From JBQTII01 sp052388275 (GTDB lineage: Bacteria; Actinomycetota; Actinomycetes; Sporichthyales; Sporichthyaceae), in the NCBI GenBank assembly GCA_052388275.1, contig JBQTII010000063.1:1-64000 (forward strand): a DNA stretch of 64,000 bases, written 5' to 3'. Of this stretch, positions 43,376 to 51,768 are shown piece after piece (positions within the stretch are counted from its first letter, which is position 1; every line of letters begins with the position of its first letter). Below the pieces are notes generated by a model. That model ran no database searches. It saw only the letters and a list, made by a program, of their open reading frames with translations, and was not told the origin of the DNA. Position numbers and translations under genes: made by a program.

Positions 43376-45128
43376 ATGAGTGAAGTCCTCGAACCCCAGG
43401 TGAGCGAGCGCGGTCCGGTGATCTGGGATGCCGACGCCACTGGCGAATTCCCCGCTCCCGGCACCGGAACGTGGGGGCTCGACGCCAGCCACAGCCCGCA
43501 CCCGATGTGCCGCTTCGCTGCCCCGCTTTTGCGGCCCGGTTTCCAAGCCGGGTTCGGCTCGACCTTTGCCCGCTACGGCGGACTACTCGATCACGTCGAC
43601 ATGATTCCCGTCCGCGGTTTCCTGTACAACCAGGTACGCGTCTTGGGCGCGCCACCCGAGGCGAACGAGCACCCGCCGCGCGAGGTGTTCGCCCACATTC
43701 TGGCCACCTCGCCGGCGCACCAGGAACGGCTCGCGGCAGCGGAGGCGGTCTGGGCCGACAGGATCTGGCGCACGGACCTGGCGTACTGGGACGAGGAACA
43801 CAAGCCTCGCCTGCACGCGTTGCGCGACGAGTTGGACTCCGTCGCCCTGGCAGAGCTGAACGACACCGACCTCGTCGACCATGTTCGACGGTGCGCAAAA
43901 GCCTTCGTGGAGGGCTGGGTCGTGCACCACACCTACAACGGCGCCGCCTTGATCGCCGTCGGCGACTTCATGGTCCATGCCCTGGGTTGGACCGGGCGGT
44001 CTCCGGGGGAACTCCTCGGCGCGCTGGCCGGCACCTCCCCGGTCAGCGAGGGCGGCGGTGCCGAGCTCACCGCACTGGCGCAGGCCGTTGTCGCAGACCC
44101 CGTCGCCACTGCGTTGGTCACCGACGCCGGTGGCGACGCGGCGAGGATCCTGGCGGGTCTGACCAGCTGCGGTGCCGCTGTGGCGCAGGCACTGGCCGCC
44201 TACCTGAACGTCGCCCGTTACCTCCCCATCGACGGCGAGGACTCGGTCGGCGCACCAACCACGACGGAGGCGCCGCAACTGGTGCTGGGCCGCATTCGGG
44301 GGCGCGTTGGATGCCCTGGCCTCGGCACCTGCCATGCCGGATGCGGCTGCGCTGACCGCCGCCATCCGCGCCGACGTGCCCGAGGAGTTCCGGGCGGAGT
44401 TCGACGACCTGCTCGCCGAGGCCCGGTTGATGTACCGGATCCGCGACGAGCGGGCCGTGCATGGCGATCGCGGCTTCGGCACGGTTGCTCGCCGCGCCCT
44501 CCTGGAGGTCGGACGCCGCTTGGTTGCCCACGGCAGGCTCGATGCCGCTGACCACGCGGTCGACCTCGACCCGGATGAGGTCGGTCCGCTGCTGCTGACG
44601 GGGACCGGACCCGGAGCTGCCGAGGTCGCCGACCGTGTCTATTGGCGTTCCACTGCCGACTACCGGGACATGCCGGCGTTGTTCGGCGCGCCTCCTGGAC
44701 CACCGGTGCCGGCCGAATGGTTGCCGCCCGCGGCAGCCCGGGTGCATCGCGCCTTCGGGTATGCGATTGACGCGATCCTGGGTGACGCCGGCGACGCGGC
44801 GGGGAGCGGCGTCGAGGTGCGGGGTCTGGGTACCGGGGCCGGGGTCGCGGAAGGCACCGCCCGGCTGTTGGTGGGGCCCGACGAGTTGGACAGTGTGCAG
44901 GCCGGCGACGTGCTCATCACCACCGCAACAGGTCCGGCCTTCAATCTGATCCTGCCGCTGTTGGCCGGTTTGGTCACAGACTGCGGTGGTCTGCTCTCCC
45001 ACGCTGCGATCGTGGCCCGGGAGTTCGGGGTGCCTGCCGTGGTCGGCTGCCGCAACGCGACCACGGCGATCCCGGACGGTGCGCGGGTACGTGTCGACGG
45101 GGTAGCTGGCACCGTGACAGTACTCTGA
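43376..45128 (+). pseudogene. PEP-utilising enzyme, split by a frameshift
   Basis: The first part (from ATG 43376, with GCGGAGG upstream) reads well to LVLGRIRG; the second part continues in another frame from ALDALASAPAMPDAAALTAA to 45128. Removing one G from the GGGGG run at 44298-44302 joins them as LGRIRGALDALAS, giving one protein of about 583 residues. The C-terminal phosphohistidine domain is intact (TDCGGLLSHAAIVAREFGVP, His in the SHAA motif). No ATP-grasp domain is present at the N-terminus. It resembles the C-terminal half of rifampin phosphotransferase or PEP synthase. The frameshift may be real or a homopolymer error. Confidence 0.75.
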
Positions 45129-45132
45129 CGGA

Positions 45133-46518
45133 GTGTCAGGAACCGCACCCGTCGAGGTGGTGCACACCTCGCGGGGTGCGGAGCGGCGACTGCTAGCTGC
45201 GGCCTGCCTGACCACCACCCTGGTACCCATCAGCTCCACGATGATCGCCGTGGCGCTGCCCGAGGTCCGCGACGATTTCGGAATCAGCGTGGCAGCGGCA
45301 GTCTGGTTGGTCAGCTCCTACCTGGTGGTCACCGCTGCGGCGCAACCGGTGGCCGGTGGCCTCGGCGACCGGTGGGGTCGTCGGCGTCTGGTGCAGGGCG
45401 CAATCGTCGGTTTTGGTGCGTCGTCGCTGCTGTGCGCACTGGCGCCCACGTTCACGCTCGCCGTGATCGCTCGCTGCCTGCAGGCAGTATGCGGGGCATT
45501 GGCTTTGGTGAACGCCGCGGCAAGTGTGCGCAGCGCCATCCCTGCGCAGCGTCGCGGACGAGCTTTTGGCGCGATCGGTGCGAGCGCCACCTTGGCGGCT
45601 GCCTCCGGGCCCCCGGTGGGTGCGCTCGCGCTGGCGCTCGGCGGGTGGCGCGCGACCTTCCTCGCGGTGTTGCCTTTGGTGGCGCTCGCGTTGTTCGCGG
45701 TGCATCGTTGGCTGCCTGCCGAGGGAGCTCCGTCGCCGGTGCCGGCCCGTCGCTTCGACCTGGGGGGCGCGCTGCTGCTCCTGCTGACGTTGGCGGGTGC
45801 AGCGGTGTTGGTGAACCAGCTCTCCGAGGGCCGCCCGGTGATCGTTCTGGCCGGGCTCGGCGCCGTGACTGTGGTGTGCGCGCTGCTGTTGGGTCGAGTC
45901 GAGCGCGCGCACCCCGCACCGGTCCTGGACCTGGCGGTGCTGCGAGTGCGCGCGGTGGCCGCGGCAGGCCTGGCCATTGGCGCCTCGAATCTCGCGCTGT
46001 ACCTCGTGCTCCTGGCGGTGCCCTTGTTGATCGAGGACTCCTCCGGTGCGGGCGCCGGGGTGATACTCGCGCCGATGCTCTTCGGTGCCGCGCTGTGCGC
46101 CCCGATCGGTGGTCGAGTCTCGGACCGTTGGGGGCGCCGCGCGCCCGCCATCGTGGGCAACGCGCTGCTCGCGTTGGCGATGGCGGGCATGATTGCGCTG
46201 GATCTGCAGTCCAACGTGGCCCTGACCGCTGTCCTGCTCGGCCTGGCCGGAATCGGCCTCGGGCTCTCCACGGCGGCGATCCAAACCGCCGGTGCTGAGG
46301 CCTTACCGGCGGCCCAGGCAGGTGTTGCCGCGGGGCTGTCCTCCGCGTCGCGCTATCTGGGCAGCATCATGGGGACCAGCCTGTTGGCGGTCCTGGTCGC
46401 CGGTGAAAACGGTCGGCCGGTGTTCGTGGTCGCCGCCGTGGCCGCAATCGTTTCGATGCTCGCTGCAGCGGCGCTACCAGGCGGGCGACCGACGCATGCC
46501 GGGCGCCAACCCAGCTGA
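45133..46518 (+). CDS. MFS transporter (drug:H+ antiporter-like)
   Basis: The 461-residue protein has 12 to 14 hydrophobic helices. The MFS loop motif between helices 2 and 3 is GGLGDRWGRRRLVQGA, repeated in the second half as GGRVSDRWGRRAPAIVG. The antiporter-type motif is GPPVGALALALGGWRATFL. It starts GTG 4 nt after the PEP-utilising gene, so the two are probably one transcript; this suggests joint handling of a small molecule or antibiotic, but the substrate is unknown. Confidence 0.9.
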   Translation: MSGTAPVEVVHTSRGAERRLLAAACLTTTLVPISSTMIAVALPEVRDDFGISVAAAVWLVSSYLVVTAAAQPVAGGLGDRWGRRRLVQGAIVGFGASSLLCALAPTFTLAVIARCLQAVCGALALVNAAASVRSAIPAQRRGRAFGAIGASATLAAASGPPVGALALALGGWRATFLAVLPLVALALFAVHRWLPAEGAPSPVPARRFDLGGALLLLLTLAGAAVLVNQLSEGRPVIVLAGLGAVTVVCALLLGRVERAHPAPVLDLAVLRVRAVAAAGLAIGASNLALYLVLLAVPLLIEDSSGAGAGVILAPMLFGAALCAPIGGRVSDRWGRRAPAIVGNALLALAMAGMIALDLQSNVALTAVLLGLAGIGLGLSTAAIQTAGAEALPAAQAGVAAGLSSASRYLGSIMGTSLLAVLVAGENGRPVFVVAAVAAIVSMLAAAALPGGRPTHAGRQPS

Positions 46519-46525
46519 GTCAACC

Positions 46526-47614
46526 TCAGCCCGCGACCCCGACCGGGTGCCCCAAGGCGACCGGGTTCATCGGCGCGACCGAGCTGAGCCCGGCGCCCAT
46601 CCTGGTGGTCGGCCCGGCCGCGCCCAGACTCGGCGCCAAGTACGCGGTGCCGGTGTCGCCATCGCGCCCGACCCCGATCAGCACCACGCCGGCCACCTGC
46701 GCTCGGCAGCGCGTCAGGGTCTGGGCAGCAGTGCCCGCTCGGGCGTGTCCGGTGCGACCACGTCGAGCGGCCACCAGGACCGCGTCGGCCAGATCGACGG
46801 GATCACTCGCGTCGGCGGCGTGCAGCAGGGGACCGGCGTCGATCACCACGACGTCGACCAGCTGGGTCGCCACCGCCAGGATCCGGGGGAGGCGGGTCGC
46901 GAGCGCGCCGGGCAGGCGTCCACCGCGGCTGCCGATGGAGAGCACCGCAACGCCAGGGGTGTCGGAGTACTGGATGACCTCGGCCAGGCGAGCGCCCGGG
47001 TCCTCGGTGGCCAGCAGATCGCTCAGGCCGGTGCCGGGGTGGATGCTGGTCCCGAAGTGCGCGGTGGGGTGGCCGAAGTCGGCGTCCACGATCAGCACGC
47101 TGCGCCCGGATTCGGCGATCGCCGCCGCCAGGTTCGTCACCACGCTCGAGCGTCCGTCACCGCGGTCCGGTGAGGTCACCGCGACGACCCGCCCGGCGTT
47201 CTCGCCGGCCCGGTTGTGCGGTGAGGGCAGGTTCAGCACGGAGGTCCGGAGCCTGCGGTAGGCCTCGGCGGCCCGTCCACTCGGGCGTGCGGCCACCGCA
47301 ACATAACCCTCGTATCGGGTGCTGCCCGCCGTGCGTGGGATCTCGGCCAGGACGGTGCGCGCGTAGGCCCGCTCGATGTCACCGCGGGTGCGCAACTGGC
47401 GCGGCCGAATCGTCAGCGCCCCTACCAGCGCGATCGCGAGGCCGGCGACGGCGCCGTAGGCCGCCTGTGTGGCCTCGCCGGCGTGCGCGTGCCATGGTGC
47501 AGTCAGCCCTGGCGCCCGCGTCGCCCCGACGCTCAGGGCTGCGCCCACTCCAGCAAAGGCGACGAGCAGCCACCAGCGTCGCAGCAGGGTCCGAGCCACA
47601 TCTAGCACGATCAT
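46526..47614 (-). CDS. Wzz/CpsD-like protein with a degenerate P-loop
   Basis: The 362-residue protein has two N-terminal membrane helices (residues about 10-32 and 50-65) separated by only about 18 residues, then a cytoplasmic ATPase domain like BY-kinases and chain-length regulators. Walker A' (SVLIVDADFGHPTAH) and a distal VVVIDAGPLL motif are kept. Walker A, normally GEGKST, reads DRGDGRSSVVTNLAAA: the Lys is Arg. A tyrosine cluster is missing at the C-terminus. It is therefore probably not an active tyrosine kinase. It is convergent with the MFS gene. ATG at 47614 is chosen by the start of the helix. Confidence 0.7.
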   Translation of the reverse strand: MIVLDVARTLLRRWWLLVAFAGVGAALSVGATRAPGLTAPWHAHAGEATQAAYGAVAGLAIALVGALTIRPRQLRTRGDIERAYARTVLAEIPRTAGSTRYEGYVAVAARPSGRAAEAYRRLRTSVLNLPSPHNRAGENAGRVVAVTSPDRGDGRSSVVTNLAAAIAESGRSVLIVDADFGHPTAHFGTSIHPGTGLSDLLATEDPGARLAEVIQYSDTPGVAVLSIGSRGGRLPGALATRLPRILAVATQLVDVVVIDAGPLLHAADASDPVDLADAVLVAARRGRTGHARAGTAAQTLTRCRAQVAGVVLIGVGRDGDTGTAYLAPSLGAAGPTTRMGAGLSSVAPMNPVALGHPVGVAG

Positions 47615-48100
47615 CAATACACCGTCCTGAGCGGGATTCGCGCCCCAGGATCCCCCCGGCCGACGCCCGACCATGATCGTCACCGGTGTCCGCATCGCCC
47701 GGCAATGTCTGGACGCCAAACATGACTCGCGCCGAACCCGATATAGACGGTTGAGGCGGATGTGACTGGTGCGATCTGTGCGGTTGCTTTACGTAGTCAC
47801 TCTCCGCAGTGGCTGACCGCCGGGGTGCCGCGTCCGCTGGCGTAGGGCCAGGCAACCGCGGTGCGGATGCGCCGAGGCGCGTCATGCAGGTTCGCGACCA
47901 AGGCGTCGGGGTCCCCTCCCTTCGTCGCCGTGCCCCTCGGCCAGAATCTCCCGAAGGCGGCGGTCAGCGCGGTGGCGTCGCACGTTCGTAGGGAGGGCAA
48001 GGGGCGGTCCGGGGGCGCCCGCTGGGCCGATTACGTCTATCTTCTCGACCGTGGAGGAGCGCGCTGCGCTGCCCGGCCCGTTTCCATCGAAGGAGTGCCC
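47615..48100. other. 486-nt intergenic region, no confident gene
   Basis: This separates the divergent BY-kinase-like and mscR genes. It should hold both promoters. A 67-codon minus-strand frame at 47797-48000 (ATALTAAFGRFWPRGTATK at its start) shows no recognised family and no clear ribosome site. AAGGAG at 48090-48095 serves mscR. Confidence 0.5.
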
Positions 48101-49186
48101 ATGCCGCACGAGGTGCGCGCCGTTGTCGCCCTGACCAAGGGGGCGCCGGTATCCGTCGAAACCATCCTGGTCCCGGACCCGGGCCCGGGCGAGGCACTGG
48201 TCAAGGTCGAGGCGTGCGGGGTCTGCCACACCGACCTGCACTACCGCGAGGGCGGTATCAACGACGAGTTCCCGTTTCTGCTCGGCCACGAGGCCGCCGG
48301 GACGGTCGAGGCGGTCGGGGAAGGCGTCACCGACGTAGCCGCCGGCGACTACGTGATCCTGAACTGGCGCGCGGTCTGCGGGCAGTGCCGCTCCTGCGCC
48401 CGCGGTCGGCCCTGGTATTGCTTTAGCACCCACAACGCCACGCAGAAGATGACGCTGGCGGACGGCACGCCGCTGTCCCCGGCGCTGGGCATCGGCGCCT
48501 TCGCCGAGAAGACCCTGGTCGCGGCCGGGCAGTGCACCAAGGTCGACCGCGCCGCCTCGCCCGCCGCCGCGGGCCTGCTCGGCTGCGGGGTGATGGCCGG
48601 CTTCGGGGCGGCCGTGAACACCGGCAACGTCGGACGCGGGGATTCCGTCGCCGTGATCGGCTGCGGTGGGGTCGGCAACGCGGCGATCGCCGGGGCCAGG
48701 CTCGCCGGCGCGCGCACGATCGTGGCGGTGGACATCGATGACCGCAAGTTGGAGCTGGCCCGCACGTTCGGTGCCACCCACACGGTGAACTCCAAGGAAG
48801 CCGACCCCGTCGAGGGCATCCGCGCGGCCACCGAGGGAAACGGCGCCGACGTCGTGATCGAGGCGGTCGGGCGCCCGGAGACCTACAAGCAGGCGTTCTT
48901 CGCCCGCGACCTGGCCGGCACCGTCGTGCTGGTCGGCGTCCCCAACCCGACAATGACGATCGAACTGCCGTTGATCGAGGTGTTCGGCCGCGGCGGGCAG
49001 CTCAAGAGCTCCTGGTACGGGGACTGCCTGCCCAGCCGCGACTTTCCCATGCTGATCGACCTGTACCTGCAGGGCCGCTTCGACCTGGACGCGTTCGTGT
49101 CCGAGACGATCGGCATCGGCGACGTCGAGGCAGCGTTTGAGAAGATGCACCACGGCGACGTGTTGCGCTCTGTCGTGGTCCTCTGA
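48101..49186 (+). CDS. mscR: S-(hydroxymethyl)mycothiol dehydrogenase
   Basis: The 361-residue zinc alcohol dehydrogenase has the catalytic-zinc motif KVEACGVCHTDLHY and GHEAAGTVEAVGEG, the structural-zinc Cys set in CGQCRSCARGRPWYC, and a Rossmann NAD site VIGCGGVGNAAIAGA. The pattern and length fit the mycothiol-dependent formaldehyde dehydrogenase (AdhE2/MscR). It oxidises the spontaneous mycothiol-formaldehyde adduct. The next gene, an MBL hydrolase, starts 1 nt inside its stop. ATG at 48101 follows AAGGAG. Mycothiol is an actinobacterial thiol. Confidence 0.92.
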   Translation: MPHEVRAVVALTKGAPVSVETILVPDPGPGEALVKVEACGVCHTDLHYREGGINDEFPFLLGHEAAGTVEAVGEGVTDVAAGDYVILNWRAVCGQCRSCARGRPWYCFSTHNATQKMTLADGTPLSPALGIGAFAEKTLVAAGQCTKVDRAASPAAAGLLGCGVMAGFGAAVNTGNVGRGDSVAVIGCGGVGNAAIAGARLAGARTIVAVDIDDRKLELARTFGATHTVNSKEADPVEGIRAATEGNGADVVIEAVGRPETYKQAFFARDLAGTVVLVGVPNPTMTIELPLIEVFGRGGQLKSSWYGDCLPSRDFPMLIDLYLQGRFDLDAFVSETIGIGDVEAAFEKMHHGDVLRSVVVL

Positions 49187-49815
49187 TGTCCCTTCAGATC
49201 CAACGGGTCGTCACCTCGGGCCAGTTCAGTCTCGACGGCGGAACCTGGGACGTGGACAACAACGTCTGGCTGATCGGCGACGAGAACGAGGTCGTCGTGA
49301 TCGACGCGGCGCACGACTCCCTTGCCATCGAGGAGGCCGTGAACGGACGCCGGGTGGCCGCGATCGTGTGCACCCACGCGCACAACGATCACATCAACGT
49401 CGCCGCCGAGCTGGCGGAGAACACCGGGGCGGGGATCTGGCTGCACGGCGCCGACGACGAACTGTGGCGCATGGTCTATCCGGACCGTCGACCCGACGGT
49501 GAACTCACCGACGGCGCCCGCATCGCGGTCGCCGGCACCGAGCTGGCGGTGCTGCACACCCCGGGGCACGCCCCCGGCGCGGTGTGCCTGTATGTGCCCG
49601 AGGCAGCGGCGCTGTTCTCCGGCGACACCCTGTTCGCCGGCGGCCCGGGCGCCACCGGGCGTTCCTTCAGCGACTTCCCGACGATCATCACCTCGATCCG
49701 GGAGCGCTTGCTCACCCTGCCGGGAGAGACCACGGTCTATACCGGGCATGGTGAGTGCACCGAGATCGGCAAGGAGTCCCCCGCGCTGGAGGAATGGATC
49801 GCCCGCGGCCATTGA
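49186..49815 (+). CDS. MBL-fold hydrolase linked to mscR
   Basis: The 209-residue metallo-beta-lactamase-fold protein has the zinc motif THAHNDH at about residues 63-69, a distal His in LHTPGHAPGAV, the Asp in LFSGDTLFAGG and a last His in YTGHGECTEIG. It overlaps mscR by 1 nt (TGATG). In mycobacteria and other actinobacteria this pair is conserved and it is thought to act on the S-formylmycothiol product. The assignment of that substrate is by context. Confidence 0.87.
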   Translation: MSLQIQRVVTSGQFSLDGGTWDVDNNVWLIGDENEVVVIDAAHDSLAIEEAVNGRRVAAIVCTHAHNDHINVAAELAENTGAGIWLHGADDELWRMVYPDRRPDGELTDGARIAVAGTELAVLHTPGHAPGAVCLYVPEAAALFSGDTLFAGGPGATGRSFSDFPTIITSIRERLLTLPGETTVYTGHGECTEIGKESPALEEWIARGH

Positions 49816-49926
49816 CCGCACGGCGCGAGCCCGGGCCGCGTGCAAGGCGAAACTGCTGTGATCTGATCGAGAATCGCGTCCTGGGGCGGTCCGCTGCCCG
49901 GAACTGGGCCGGGGGGGCCGTACCGT

Positions 49927-50742
49927 ATGCGGGTGACATCCACAGCTGACGCCTCCCGCGGCGCCGCCCACGCGGCGGATTTCGCTTGCGAGATCGCGGA
50001 CGCGGCCGGTGCGGCGCTGCTGGCCCTGCGGGCCGACTGGACGGGCACGGAGGCGGAGCTGCGCAAGGCCGGTGACGCCGCGGGGCAGCAGGTGCTCGCC
50101 GCCCGGCTGGCCGCGGCCTTCCCCGGCGATGCGGTGCTCTCGGAGGAGGCCCGCGATTCCGCCGCGCGGCTGTCCGCGGACCGGGTCTGGATCATCGACC
50201 CCCTCGACGGGACGCGCGAGTTCTCCGAGGGCCGCCGGGACTGGGCTGTGCACGTGGCCCTGTGGGAGCGCACCGTCGGCGACCTCACGGGGGGCGCCGT
50301 TGCGCTGCCCGCCATGGGGCGAACCTTGACGAGCGCTGGATCGGCCCTGCCGGCACGTGGCGATGGGCCGGTGCGCATTGCCGTGAGCCGCTCCCGCCCG
50401 CCGGCCGTGGCGCTGGCGGTAGCCGACGCCCTTGGCGCCGAGTTGGTGGCGATGGGTTCGGCCGGGGTCAAGGTGATGGCCGTCGTGCTGGGCGAGGTCG
50501 ACGCGTACGTGCACGGCGGGGGACAGTACGAATGGGATTCCGCCGCCCCGGTCGCGGTGGCCCGCGCCGCTGGTGCGTTCACCTCTCGCCTGGACGGGTC
50601 CCCGCTGGTCTACAACCAGGCCGATCCGCACCTGCCCGACCTGGTGGTGTGCCGCCCGGAGTTCGCCGACGCCATTCTCGCCGCGATCGCTGCGGCGCCC
50701 GCAGACCCCCACCCGACCGAGCTACCACGAAGAGAGCGATGA
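49927..50742 (+). CDS. cysQ: 3'(2'),5'-bisphosphate nucleotidase CysQ
   Basis: The 271-residue inositol-monophosphatase-fold enzyme has the metal motif VWIIDPLDGTREF, the Glu in VLSEEARDSA and the distal WDSAAPVAVARAAGA. It removes 3'-phosphate from PAP and PAPS, keeping sulfate assimilation moving. It overlaps cysD by 4 nt (ATGA). Inositol monophosphatase activity, as for mycobacterial CysQ, is a side possibility. Confidence 0.9.
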   Translation: MRVTSTADASRGAAHAADFACEIADAAGAALLALRADWTGTEAELRKAGDAAGQQVLAARLAAAFPGDAVLSEEARDSAARLSADRVWIIDPLDGTREFSEGRRDWAVHVALWERTVGDLTGGAVALPAMGRTLTSAGSALPARGDGPVRIAVSRSRPPAVALAVADALGAELVAMGSAGVKVMAVVLGEVDAYVHGGGQYEWDSAAPVAVARAAGAFTSRLDGSPLVYNQADPHLPDLVVCRPEFADAILAAIAAAPADPHPTELPRRER

Positions 50743-51662
50743 CCTCCACACCGATTGCCGCGCACGACTACCAGCTCAGCCAACTGCGGGTGCTGGAGTC
50801 CGAGGCGGTGCACATCATCCGCGAGGTGGCCGCCGAGATGGAGCGGCCGTGCCTGCTGTTCTCCGGCGGCAAGGACTCCGCGGTCATGTTGCACCTCGCG
50901 GCGAAGGCGTTCGCGCCGGCGAAGATCCCGTTTCCGGTGATGCACGTCGACACCGGGCACAACTTTCCCGAGGTTCTCACCTTCCGCGACGCCGAGGTCG
51001 AGCGCTTCGGCGTCCAGTTGATCATCGCCTCCGTTCCCGAGGCGATCGAGCGCGGCTTCGTGCGCGAGGAACCCAACGGTTCGCGTAACCGCATCCAGAC
51101 CCCGGTGCTGCTCGAGGCGTGTGAGAAGGGCCGCTTCACCGCGCTGTTCGGCGGGGCCCGCCGCGACGAGGAACGCGCCCGTGCCAAGGAGCGGATCTTC
51201 TCCTTCCGCGACGAGTTCGGCCAGTGGGACCCGAAGAACCAACGCCCGGAGTTGTGGAGCCTGTACAACGGCCGCGTGCACGCGGGGGAGAGCATCCGGG
51301 TCTTCCCGCTCTCGAACTGGACCGAGCTTGACATCTGGCACTACATCGGCGAGGAGAACGTGCGCCTGCCGCAGATCTACTACGCCCACGAGCGCGAGGT
51401 CTTCCTGCGCGAGGGGATGCTGATGGCCAACAACGAGTTCTGTCGCCCGCGCGAGGGGGAGGAGACCTTCATCGCCACCGTGCGCTACCGCACCGTCGGG
51501 GACGCGACGTTGACCGCCGCGGTGCGCTCGGACGCCCGGGACGTGGCAGCCATCATCGACGAGGTCGCCGCCACCCGCCAGACCGAGCGCGGCGCCACCC
51601 GCGGCGATGACCGCGCCACCGAGGCCGCGATGGAAGACCGCAAGAAAGAGGGCTACTTCTGA
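50739..51662 (+). CDS. cysD: Sulfate adenylyltransferase subunit 2
   Basis: The 307-residue PP-loop enzyme activates sulfate with ATP to APS. The PP-loop is CLLFSGGKDSAVMLH, and GARRDEERARAKERIFSFRD and LDIWHYIGEENVRLPQIYYA are characteristic. ATG at 50739 shares 4 nt with the cysQ stop. A gap of about 106 nt with a 23-bp perfect hairpin separates it from its partner cysN. Confidence 0.96.
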   Translation: MTSTPIAAHDYQLSQLRVLESEAVHIIREVAAEMERPCLLFSGGKDSAVMLHLAAKAFAPAKIPFPVMHVDTGHNFPEVLTFRDAEVERFGVQLIIASVPEAIERGFVREEPNGSRNRIQTPVLLEACEKGRFTALFGGARRDEERARAKERIFSFRDEFGQWDPKNQRPELWSLYNGRVHAGESIRVFPLSNWTELDIWHYIGEENVRLPQIYYAHEREVFLREGMLMANNEFCRPREGEETFIATVRYRTVGDATLTAAVRSDARDVAAIIDEVAATRQTERGATRGDDRATEAAMEDRKKEGYF

Positions 51663-51695
51663 TGCGCCGCAGCGCCCTTGGCAGCCCCACCCGGG

Positions 51696-51761
51696 CCATC
51701 CTCTGTATGCGTGTCGGGGTATCCCGCCCGCTTGATAGCCCGACACGCATACAGAGGATGG
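51696..51761 (+). repeat. Complete palindromic repeat between cysD and cysN
   Basis: The arms at 51696-51718 and 51739-51761 are perfectly complementary over 23 bp (each arm contains ACACGCATACAGAGG or its complement), with a 20-nt loop. The right arm includes GAGG at 51755-51758, which is the likely ribosome site for the cysN ATG at 51769. The same arm occurs at 42645 and in part at 32535. Confidence 0.9.
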
Positions 51762-51768
51762 GGTCGTG

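Noticed and set aside
47797..48000. 67-codon minus-strand gene
   Set aside because: No recognised family, no ribosome site and it lies within a promoter-containing intergenic region.
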